Source: Lachnospiraceae bacterium
GTDB lineage: Bacteria > Bacillota_A > Clostridia > Lachnospirales > Lachnospiraceae
Direction: 5' to 3'
Length of the DNA: 27,986 nucleotides
Assembly (NCBI GenBank): GCA_028694115.1
Contig: JAQUUB010000005.1
Span: forward strand, 1-27,986
Positions 9,123 to 15,878 of the stretch are shown piece after piece; position 1 is the stretch's first letter, and every line of letters starts with the position of its first letter. A program made the position numbers and the translations under genes. The notes under the pieces are model-generated. The model searched no databases and was not told where the DNA came from. It worked only from the letters and a program-made list of their open reading frames with translations.

Positions 9123-10361
9123 TTATGATTCTGGAGCTAAGGTCTTTAACCATTTCACTTTTCCGGCTTCATATGTATTAATTACAACTGATTTTTCTGG
9201 ATCCCCATTTTCATCCATTGTAAAAGTTCCGCCAACACCTGTGAAGGTCATACCTGTCATACCTTTTACAAGCGCTGCAGTATCAGTTCCACCACCATTT
9301 TTTGCTGCTTCTACTAACATATAAATTGCATCGTAGTAAAGAGCTGCACATGCATTTAAACTATCTGCACCATATTTTTCATTGTATTTTGTTACAAACG
9401 CCTGTACAGTTGGATCGGTATCCTCTGATGAATAGTGGTTTGTAAAGAAACAGTTCTCGAAGTAGTCCTCAAGACCAGTTGTATCGGAACCATCCCATCC
9501 GTCACCACCCATGATCTTTCCTTCAAATCCAGCATCTCTTACCTGCTGTACAAGTAATGGAACCGTATCAAGGAAACAAGGATAGAATAAGAAATCAGCA
9601 CCAGAAGCTACTGCCTGGGAAGCCTGTGCAGTAAAGTCGGTATCCTTTGTGGTACATTCTCCTGTATAAACGATTTCGATTCCACTTGCCTCTGCATTTT
9701 CAATAAAGGCATCTTTTAATCCGTTTGAATAGTCATCATCTTTTGCATAAATAATAGCTGCTTTTGCTACGCTTTGTTCTTTTGCAAAGGCTGCTGCCAT
9801 TTTTCCCTGATAAGGATCAATGAAGCAATCTCTAAAGATCGTAGGTCCTACCTGTGTTACTTTATAGTTTGTTGCACCTGTTGCTAATAAGAGCATGCCC
9901 TGTTCGTTTGCAAGTTCAGCCATTGGAAGTGTAACGGATGAGAAAAAGGCACCTACCACTGCTTCGGGCTTTTCTGCTTCCAAAGAGTTATATGCATTTA
10001 CTGCCTGCTTGGAATCACTGGCATCATCCACTACTTTTCCGCCATTTACGATTTCTACTTTATAGTCTCCGCCTGCTGCATTGATTTCTTCTACTGCCAT
10101 ATCAATCGCATTCTGTGCTCCTTCGCCGTAAATTGCACTTCCACCTGTCAGAGTACATACCGCTCCGATTTTAATCACTCCATCTTCTGGACCTGCTACT
10201 GTTGCTGTTTCTGTTGCTGTTTCTGTTGCAGCTTCTGTACCTGCCGCTGTTGCCTCTGCTTCTGTAGCTGCTGTCTCTTCTGTTCCAGCTGATCCACAAC
10301 CTGCTAAAAGGCTTGCAATCAGGGTTACGGATAGTAATACGCTTACCATTTTTCTCTTCAT
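9123..10361 (-). CDS. livJ: Substrate-binding lipoprotein LivJ
   Basis: Extracellular solute-binding lipoprotein of the HAAT importer, 412 residues. The signal peptide ends in the lipobox LLAGC, with Cys22 as the lipidated residue. Residues 27-61 form an Ala/Thr/Glu linker with repeated TETA units, which reads as low-complexity DNA around 10195-10275. The mature domain begins VIKIGAVCTLTGGSAIYGEGAQNAIDMAVEEINAAGG, the usual Leu/Ile/Val-BP (periplasmic binding protein type 1) opening, and includes GATNYKVTQVGPTIFRDCFIDPYQG and ALYYDAIYMLVEAAKNGG. The start has AGAGGAG five to six bases upstream. It heads livJHMGF. The family also binds other amino acids, amides and urea, so leucine is only the default guess. 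Confidence 0.94.
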   Translation of the reverse strand: MKRKMVSVLLSVTLIASLLAGCGSAGTEETAATEAEATAAGTEAATETATETATVAGPEDGVIKIGAVCTLTGGSAIYGEGAQNAIDMAVEEINAAGGDYKVEIVNGGKVVDDASDSKQAVNAYNSLEAEKPEAVVGAFFSSVTLPMAELANEQGMLLLATGATNYKVTQVGPTIFRDCFIDPYQGKMAAAFAKEQSVAKAAIIYAKDDDYSNGLKDAFIENAEASGIEIVYTGECTTKDTDFTAQASQAVASGADFLFYPCFLDTVPLLVQQVRDAGFEGKIMGGDGWDGSDTTGLEDYFENCFFTNHYSSEDTDPTVQAFVTKYNEKYGADSLNACAALYYDAIYMLVEAAKNGGGTDTAALVKGMTGMTFTGVGGTFTMDENGDPEKSVVINTYEAGKVKWLKTLAPES

Positions 10362-10403
10362 AATTTTCTCCTCTTTTCTTTTTTATTAAAAAAATTTATA
10401 AAA

Positions 10404-10438
10404 AAAGAAGCTTCATAGTGATTCTATGAAACCTCTTC
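10404..10438 (-). terminator. Hairpin with U-tract between the kinase-like gene and livJ
   Basis: A 15-bp stem with a few G-T pairs (GAAGAGGTTTCATAG with CTATGAAGCTTCTTT on the minus strand) encloses AATCA and runs into TTTTTTTAT. It can end the kinase-like transcript, or act as an attenuator in the livJ leader. Confidence 0.75.
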
Positions 10439-10448
10439 GTTTCAAAAA

Positions 10449-11072
10449 TTAGATACCAAATTTTTGTTTTACCATATTCTTGATTACTTTTACACATTGC
10501 TCGTAAGTCATATCACTTGTGTTTAAACATAAATCATAATTGTAAGGACTCTCCCATGCTTTTCCTGTATGATACTTATAATATTCTTTACGAAATTTAT
10601 TATTCTCTTTTATGTATTTTTCTGCTTCTTTTTTATTGATACCCTGACGGGTTATTTCTTTTTCAATGCATTTTTCTATTGGTGCATAGATAAAAACTTT
10701 TAACACATTGGGAAAATCCTTTAATACATAATCACAAGCCCTTCCTACACAAACATAGGATTCATTCTGCGCCAGCTCCTTTAAAACTTTTGCCTGATAA
10801 TTAAATAAGTTTTGATCGGATACAAAATTATTACTTTCTGGTGAAATAATTTCCCCATCATATACATTTTTCGAGATTTTATATAATAATTTGCTTTTTG
10901 TTGTTTCACTCGCTCTTGTAAACAGCTCTTCACTAATTCCACTATCTTCTGATGCGAGGCGAAGTAGCTTTCTATCATACATATCAATCCCGTATTCCTC
11001 TGCTAACATTTTTCCAATGGATGTTCCGCCACTCCCACATGTTCTTGTAAGTGCAATTACAAATTTATCCAT
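10449..11072 (-). CDS. Cytidylate kinase-like protein
   Basis: A 207-residue protein beginning MDKFVIALTRTCGSGGTSIGKMLAEEYGIDMYDRKLL. The glycine-rich RTCGSGGTSIGK segment is the P-loop-like start of the cytidylate-kinase-like family (Cytidylate_kin2), followed by a Tyr-Asp-Arg segment and later by VCVGRACDYVLKDFPNVLKVFIYAP and EKEITRQGINKKEAEKYI, which resemble the central strand and lid of nucleotide monophosphate kinases. Members are common in Clostridia, but their substrate is not settled, so I would not equate it with Cmk. I chose ATG 11072 because the longer frame starts at a TTG, adds 17 non-family residues and crosses an inverted repeat. It stands alone between two terminator-like hairpins. 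Confidence 0.8.
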   Translation of the reverse strand: MDKFVIALTRTCGSGGTSIGKMLAEEYGIDMYDRKLLRLASEDSGISEELFTRASETTKSKLLYKISKNVYDGEIISPESNNFVSDQNLFNYQAKVLKELAQNESYVCVGRACDYVLKDFPNVLKVFIYAPIEKCIEKEITRQGINKKEAEKYIKENNKFRKEYYKYHTGKAWESPYNYDLCLNTSDMTYEQCVKVIKNMVKQKFGI

Positions 11073-11128
11073 ATAGTTACCATGCCCTTTCCATAACCTG
11101 CAAACTTTGAGCCGCAGGCACAAATTGC

Positions 11129-11151
11129 GTGTGAAAATTTATTTTTCACAC
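11129..11151. repeat. Perfect 9-bp inverted repeat upstream of the kinase-like gene
   Basis: GTGTGAAAA and TTTTCACAC flank a five-base loop, about 57 bases before the kinase-like start codon. It may be an operator or an RNA hairpin. A TGTGAAA/TTTCACA pair also closes the long hairpin at 12156-12214. Confidence 0.7.
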
Positions 11152-11169
11152 TAACCCCATTCCTTTGAC

Positions 11170-11207
11170 AAAAAAAAGACGTCATGCAATTCTGCAAAAA
11201 CGTCTTT
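11170..11207 (-). terminator. Terminator of the D-amino-acid/5-oxoproline operon
   Basis: AAAGACGT pairs with ACGTCTTT, with a possible inner TGCA/TGCA pairing, and the minus strand continues with eight T residues. It lies about 105 bases after the pxpA stop codon. Confidence 0.85.
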
Positions 11208-11311
11208 GTTATTACCCGATTATATCACTTGTTTATTAAATTGCAACTTCTTTTTTAATTTTTTGTAATTTGTTTTAAAATTTACGATTTTCTTTTCCAT
11301 TTCCTTACTCT

Positions 11312-12073
11312 TTATTTTCTTAGATTCTTGACCTGTATGTCTTCCTTCAAAAATGCTTCTCTAAGCTTTTGCACAAACAGAAGTGCCTTTTCTCCATCTC
11401 CATGTACACATACAGAATCTGCTTCCATGGATATGGTTTTCCCTGAAATTGCCTCTACCTTTTTTTCTTTGATTAAACGAATCATACGTGCAATTGCAAT
11501 TTCTTCATCTAGGATCATGGCACCTTCTTTTTTCCTGTCGACTAAGGAGCCATCTTCTTCATACGCGCGGTCAGCAAATACTTCTTTCGCTACTTTTAGG
11601 GAGAGATCCTGTGCAGCCTTCTGCATCTGGCTCCCTGAGAGCACAAGCATAATCAAGTCTTTATTTACTTCTTTGACACCTTCGCATATAGCGTAGGCAA
11701 GTGAATAATCTTTACCTGCCATATTATATAGGGCTCCATGAGGCTTGACGTGCTGGAGTGTCATACCCTGTGCCCTGCACAAAGCATCCAAGGCTCCCAG
11801 CTGATACTGGACATATGCCTTTGCCTCTGCTGGTGTTACATTCATATTACGCCTTCCAAACCCCATAAGATCCGGAAATCCGGGATGTGCACCAACTGCT
11901 ACTCCCCGTTTTTTTGCAAGGGCAATTGTCTTTTCCATCACAACAGGATCTGATGCATGATAGCCACAGGCAATATTTGCAGATGAAATATAGGGAATTA
12001 CTTTGTCATCCATTCCAATGGTATAGGCTCCAAAGCTCTCTCCCATATCACAATTCAAATCAATTTCATACAT
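11312..12073 (-). CDS. pxpA: 5-oxoprolinase subunit A (LamB/YcsF family)
   Basis: PxpA of the bacterial ATP-dependent 5-oxoprolinase, which with PxpB and PxpC opens 5-oxoproline (pyroglutamate) to glutamate. From ATG 12073 the protein has 253 residues, the usual length, and begins MYEIDLNCDMGESFG, the family's conserved start. Further family motifs are SSANIACGYHASDP, VAVGAHPGFPDLMGFGRR and QHVKPHGALYN, whose Asp, His and Glu residues are the likely active-site set. A GGAGAG lies six bases before this ATG. The longer frame to 12181 only reads through hairpins. It is the last gene of the operon and is separated from the DUF1445 gene by 142 structured bases, so it may be expressed at a different level from pxpB and pxpC. 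Confidence 0.95.
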   Translation of the reverse strand: MYEIDLNCDMGESFGAYTIGMDDKVIPYISSANIACGYHASDPVVMEKTIALAKKRGVAVGAHPGFPDLMGFGRRNMNVTPAEAKAYVQYQLGALDALCRAQGMTLQHVKPHGALYNMAGKDYSLAYAICEGVKEVNKDLIMLVLSGSQMQKAAQDLSLKVAKEVFADRAYEEDGSLVDRKKEGAMILDEEIAIARMIRLIKEKKVEAISGKTISMEADSVCVHGDGEKALLFVQKLREAFLKEDIQVKNLRK

Positions 12074-12101
12074 AACTAACTCTCCAATCTTTTCAAACAT
12101 A

Positions 12102-12214
12102 CCGCTATAAGCGGCACATAGTGTCAAGGAGAAGAAGGCGCTTGCGACTTCTTCCATGTGAAACTTAGAAATACTTAGCATGGTTCTTTCATGCGTTAGT
12201 ATTTCTTTTCACAT
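12102..12214 (-). other. Structured intercistronic region with three hairpins
   Basis: Between the DUF1445 stop and pxpA, three inverted repeats follow one another. At 12156-12214 a long hairpin pairs ATGTGAAA/TTTCACAT, AGAAATACT/AGTATTTCT and GCATG/CATGC with small bulges. At 12131-12154 GAAGAAG pairs with CTTCTTC, with a CG-rich inner pair. At 12102-12114 CCGCT pairs with AGCGG. No U-tract follows, so termination is unlikely; an RNA-processing site, an mRNA barrier or an inserted small repeat element is more likely. Confidence 0.7.
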
Positions 12215-12215
12215 T

Positions 12216-13007
12216 TTATTCTTTTAAAGCGACATTTTTTATGTCTGTAATCAGCATGTGTCCAGGGGCATGTGTAATCACAAAGGGAGGCTTTGTCTCC
12301 ATAACCGCCGCCTGAGGGGTTACTCCACAAGCCCAGAAAACTGGCACTTCTCCCTCATTTATCGTTACACTGTCACCGAAATCTGGCTGATTAATATCTT
12401 TGATCCCAATTACTCCTGGATCTCCAATATGAACCGGTGCGCCATGTACGCGTGGAACTGCTGCAGTTACTGTTACTGCTTTTACTACCTGATGGTAGGG
12501 GATTGGGCGCATGCTCACCACCATGTTTCCATGGAAAATACCAGCAGATTCACATGGGATATTCGTCGTATACATGGGCACATTGCATTGTAATGTATTG
12601 TGTCTAATTTCGATTCCGGCCTCAATCAGCTCGGATTCAAAAGAGAAGCTGCAGCCAATCAAAAAGCTGACAAAATCCTCACGCCATAAATGGCTGACAT
12701 CGGTATATTCACCCGTCATAACTCCATTCTCATAAACACGATATTTGGGGATATCCTTTGCAATATCAACCGAATTCGCTATTTTATGGAGTTCATGGCT
12801 TCCGGCATCGCTAATCTCTAAAACCGGACATGCCTTTGGATTTCTTTGCGTAAATAAAAGAAAATCGTATGCCAGATCTTTTGGAAGGATTACAAGATTC
12901 GCCTGTGCGTATCCCGGACACATTCCCGATGTCTGTGATGTGATTTTCCCTTGTCTAATTAGATCACGGGCCTGTGCTGGAGTCATATTCATATCTATTT
13001 CATTCAT
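12216..13007 (-). CDS. DUF1445 / YcsI family protein (D-glutamate cyclase N-half homologue)
   Basis: From ATG 13007 this is a 263-residue protein of the DUF1445 family (B. subtilis YcsI, formerly 'putative hydro-lyase'). Recognisable stretches are TSGMCPGYAQANLVILP, WREDFVSFLIGCSFSFE, HNTLQCNVPMYTTNIPC, GNMVVSMRPIP, VPRVHGAPVHIGDPGVIGI and VPVFWACGVTPQAA. The same family forms the N-terminal half of animal mitochondrial D-glutamate cyclase (DGLUCY), which dehydrates D-glutamate to 5-oxo-D-proline. Here the C-terminal half (DUF4392) is a separate gene in the same operon. AGGAGA lies ten bases before the start; the longer frame to 13175 overlaps pxpC and carries no family sequence. It lies 16 bases after pxpC. 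Which half of the pair is catalytic cannot be read here. Confidence 0.88.
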   Translation of the reverse strand: MNEIDMNMTPAQARDLIRQGKITSQTSGMCPGYAQANLVILPKDLAYDFLLFTQRNPKACPVLEISDAGSHELHKIANSVDIAKDIPKYRVYENGVMTGEYTDVSHLWREDFVSFLIGCSFSFESELIEAGIEIRHNTLQCNVPMYTTNIPCESAGIFHGNMVVSMRPIPYHQVVKAVTVTAAVPRVHGAPVHIGDPGVIGIKDINQPDFGDSVTINEGEVPVFWACGVTPQAAVMETKPPFVITHAPGHMLITDIKNVALKE

Positions 13008-13023
13008 AATAATCCGATCTCCT

Positions 13024-14016
13024 TTATTTTTTACTATATCCTGTTTGTCTCTCAAATCTTTTGCAGTCCTTTTTATATTTCTTGTATAACGATACTGCCT
13101 TCTCCACTGAAATGCATTCAAATTGAATCTCTGCTCCTGGCATACATTGTGACAGAGTCGGGAGATCCGCTGCAATTACGGTACCAATCTTTGCATAGCC
13201 TCCTGTTGTCTGGCGATCTGCCAGCATAATCATGGGCTTTCCATTTGGGGGTATCTGAATAGAGCCTGCTACGATACCGTCCGACAGGATATCTACCTTA
13301 TTCTTATATTCCACAGGCGTACCATCCAGTCGGTATCCCATACGATCTGATTCCTGTGTGACTTGATATGTTTGTGTAAAGAAATCTTTTAATCCTTTTT
13401 CTGTAAAATAGTCGTCTTGTGGACCTTTTACAACCCGTAGAACTACCTTCTTTTCATACGTTGTCTGTGGCATTTCTTTTAAATATTCATTCCAAATAGT
13501 CGTAATTCCACTTGGAATCGGAATTTTATCACCCACCTGCAATGCTCTTCCTTCCAGACCACCAATCTTACATTTCAGATTTGTGGACCGGCTACCCAGT
13601 ATCAATTCCGTGCGGATTCCCCCTGCAACAGCAAGATAAGTAAATCTCCCAGAGACAGCACTCTTTAATACTAATTGATCTCCTGGTAATGCTCTAAGAC
13701 TTTTATAGTTTTTAATCCTTTTTCCATTCAATTCCGCCTGCATATCTGCACCTGTTAAAGCAAAGAACGTACTTGTGTGAAAACGGAAAGCGCCTCCTAG
13801 AAAGGTCATTTCAATTACTGCTGCATCCAGCGGATTATTTACTAATACATTGGCGTCATGAAACGCTTTTGTATCCATACATCCAGAGGCACAGAATCCA
13901 CTCGCCAGCAGCCCTTGTCTGCCCTGGTCCTGAATTGTAGAAAGCAATCCTTTTTGTATTACTTCAAGGTGGGAAAGAGCGTTTCCCTCTCTGGGTCTTT
14001 TTCTATCACCTATCAT
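13024..14016 (-). CDS. pxpC: 5-oxoprolinase subunit C (biotin-dependent carboxylase-like, AHS2)
   Basis: PxpC (KipA/YcsJ, allophanate-hydrolase subunit 2 family), 330 residues. The family opening LEVIQKGLLSTIQDQGRQGLLASGFCASGCMD starts near residue 17, followed by NPLDAAVIEMTFLGGAFRF, FTYLAVAGGI, LGSRSTNLKCKIGGLEGRAL, GYRLDGTPVEY, SDGIVAGSIQIPPNGKPMIMLADRQTTGGYAKIGTV. The first ATG overlaps the pxpB stop as ATGA and has AGGAG eight bases upstream, so PxpB and PxpC are translationally coupled as expected for a stoichiometric complex. With PxpB it supplies the ATP-dependent activity that complements PxpA. In B. subtilis the homologues are named for inhibition of the sporulation kinase KinA, but the metabolic role is the better supported one. 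Confidence 0.94.
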   Translation of the reverse strand: MIGDRKRPREGNALSHLEVIQKGLLSTIQDQGRQGLLASGFCASGCMDTKAFHDANVLVNNPLDAAVIEMTFLGGAFRFHTSTFFALTGADMQAELNGKRIKNYKSLRALPGDQLVLKSAVSGRFTYLAVAGGIRTELILGSRSTNLKCKIGGLEGRALQVGDKIPIPSGITTIWNEYLKEMPQTTYEKKVVLRVVKGPQDDYFTEKGLKDFFTQTYQVTQESDRMGYRLDGTPVEYKNKVDILSDGIVAGSIQIPPNGKPMIMLADRQTTGGYAKIGTVIAADLPTLSQCMPGAEIQFECISVEKAVSLYKKYKKDCKRFERQTGYSKK

Positions 14017-14759
14017 ATCGATTTCTCCTGCACCTGATGTTTATATGTGGAAGCCTTACAATCTCTTTCTATTTCACCGTATTCTTTGTTATTTATGGGG
14101 ACAAAGCGGATGTATTCTCCCATTTTATAAAGAATCGAGGGTTCTCTCTCTGGATCATAGACACGCACGGGCGTCCTTCCAATCAGCCGCCATCCTCCAG
14201 GTGATGCAAGTGGATAGATACCTGTTTGTTCTCCACCGATTCCCACACTGCCTGCTGGAATCTGTGTTCTAGGCGTAGCAAGGCGCGGACAGAATATTTT
14301 TTCATTCATTCCACCTAAGTATACAAATCCAGGTAAGAATCCGAGCATATAAATCAGATAATCCCTTTCAGAATGCAGCTTGATCACCTCTTCCGTGGTG
14401 ATTTTTGCATGTTCCGCTACCTGATCTAAATCCTCTCCATATTCCTGCTCGTAGCAGACAGGTATCAGGTGAATCTTTTGTTTTGTATTTTTCATTTCTT
14501 TGCATTTCATTTCTCTGCTGCAAAGGGCCTTGCATACTTTTTTATAATTGGTTTTACTCTGATCATAAAGCACGAGCAAAGAGGCAAAGGTTGGAACGAG
14601 CTCTGTCACTCCATAGATTGGATTGTTGTTTACCTGTTCCACCATTGCACGAATTCTCATATTCGTGGATTCACTGATGGCATTGCCAAACTGCATTACA
14701 ACTCCCTGATCTCCTGCCGGAGCATACTTTACTTCATTTATCCCTGTCTCATTTTTCAT
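14013..14759 (-). CDS. pxpB: 5-oxoprolinase subunit B (AHS1, KipI-like)
   Basis: PxpB (KipI/YcsH, allophanate-hydrolase subunit 1 family), 248 residues. The family features are the opening YAPAGDQGVVMQFGNAISES, IYGVTELVPTFASLLVLYD, the acidic IPVCYEQEYGEDLDQVAEHA, then YLIYMLGFLPGFVYLGGM and the conserved PRLATPRTQIPAGSVGIGGEQTGIYPLASPGGWRLIGRTPVRVYDP. The start has AGGAG six bases upstream, 18 bases after the DUF4392 stop. It overlaps pxpC by four bases. It acts in the cytoplasm together with PxpC and PxpA. Confidence 0.94.
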   Translation of the reverse strand: MKNETGINEVKYAPAGDQGVVMQFGNAISESTNMRIRAMVEQVNNNPIYGVTELVPTFASLLVLYDQSKTNYKKVCKALCSREMKCKEMKNTKQKIHLIPVCYEQEYGEDLDQVAEHAKITTEEVIKLHSERDYLIYMLGFLPGFVYLGGMNEKIFCPRLATPRTQIPAGSVGIGGEQTGIYPLASPGGWRLIGRTPVRVYDPEREPSILYKMGEYIRFVPINNKEYGEIERDCKASTYKHQVQEKSI

Positions 14760-14777
14760 ACGCAGCTCCTGTTCCTA

Positions 14778-15857
14778 TTAGGCATCCAGATAATTCTGTT
14801 CTAAGACCTTCTCAAACCATAAACTACATTTATCTTTTTGTTTTAATGTATTCTCTACACATTTTCTCATTAATTCTACTAAATGTACATGAAAATCCAT
14901 AGGAATTCCATCGATTGCATATTCCAGCCAGCCATACATATCAACCATTCCGCTATTCGATGCTGTTTTGATTACTTCCTCTTCCATCTCACCCGTGTGC
15001 ATGATATCCATATCCTGATTTAAATACGCAGTTGCAGCAATCAGTCCATAGCCACCCCAGTCTGACACCGTAGCCGTAATAATATGGTCCGCTGCCACAG
15101 CAGCCATACTTCCACCACCGCATCCACAGGTACATCCATTTTGATCCATGTAGGGGATATGTTTTTTCAAATGATCTTCGAGTGCTCCCATTCCAAGCTC
15201 GTTACCCAAATCACCAATTGCCATATTCCAAACACCTGCTTCTTTACATTTGACAAAAAGCACATCTGTTTTTGCTTCTAAGCAGGTCAGATCTTTTCCT
15301 AATGCATTATGATAAACACCTTTACTATTAGCTCCTGGTGCTTCGATTGCAATGACTGCCTTTGGAAACGCCTGTTTGATTAATTCATCTGCCTGTTCTT
15401 CTGCTTTACTAATATCTTTTGTAAAGCAATGTACGCCAATAGAAATTGGATATTCTAGCAGCTCTTCTATTGTCTCATATAAGTGCAAACCTATATTGTT
15501 TGATAAATTGCGTACTGCCACTAAATTTTCCTCGGGGCAGATAATCAACGGTTTTACTCCATATGCTTTTACAAGAGCTCTTGCAAGCAACATGGCACTA
15601 ATAATTCCATCCATTTCTGCACGTTTGTTTGATAAAAGAACAAATCCCGTTATGATATATACTACATCTTCTTCTTTCAGCCGTTCCTTTAATTCCTTGG
15701 CACACTTCATGGTCAGTGGTTCTCCTGTCATTTTTCGTGCACCTTCATAGAGAATACGGCAGACGCCATATCCTCTGGGATCTAAATTCATCAGCTGATC
15801 CAAATCTTCTCCTACATTTAAGCATGCTAACTGTTCTGCATTCATATGAATAACCAT
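14778..15857 (-). CDS. DUF4392 protein (D-glutamate cyclase C-half homologue)
   Basis: A 359-residue protein that I assign to the DUF4392 / GLUCM family, the C-terminal half of animal D-glutamate cyclase. Supporting stretches are VYIITGFVLLSNKRAEMDGIISAMLLARAL, KPLIICPEEN, AVIAIEAPGANSKGVYHNALGKDL, GVWNMAIGDLGNELGMG and ATVSDWGGYGLIAATAYL. A Cys cluster CTCGCGGGS at about residues 240-250 could bind a metal or nucleotide. The assignment is from memory of the family, but the presence of the DUF1445 gene in the same operon makes it much more likely. It starts 21 bases after the aminotransferase; ATG 15845, four codons in, is an alternative start, and neither has an ideal ribosome site. Expected role: cyclisation of D-glutamate to 5-oxoproline, alone or with the DUF1445 protein. 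Confidence 0.8.
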   Translation of the reverse strand: MVIHMNAEQLACLNVGEDLDQLMNLDPRGYGVCRILYEGARKMTGEPLTMKCAKELKERLKEEDVVYIITGFVLLSNKRAEMDGIISAMLLARALVKAYGVKPLIICPEENLVAVRNLSNNIGLHLYETIEELLEYPISIGVHCFTKDISKAEEQADELIKQAFPKAVIAIEAPGANSKGVYHNALGKDLTCLEAKTDVLFVKCKEAGVWNMAIGDLGNELGMGALEDHLKKHIPYMDQNGCTCGCGGGSMAAVAADHIITATVSDWGGYGLIAATAYLNQDMDIMHTGEMEEEVIKTASNSGMVDMYGWLEYAIDGIPMDFHVHLVELMRKCVENTLKQKDKCSLWFEKVLEQNYLDA

Positions 15858-15878
15858 GCCTTTCTCTTGTTATTTACT

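Noticed and set aside
10195..10275. Low-complexity GCTGTT/TCTGTT repeat DNA
   Set aside because: It simply encodes the Ala/Thr/Glu linker after the LivJ lipobox.
12074..12181. 36-residue N-terminal extension of PxpA
   Set aside because: It reads through the intercistronic hairpins; the family start MYEIDLNCDMGESFG and a GGAGAG ribosome site lie at 12073.
13008..13175. 56-residue extension of the DUF1445 protein overlapping pxpC
   Set aside because: No family sequence there and the overlap would be 150 bases; ATG 13007 has AGGAGA upstream.
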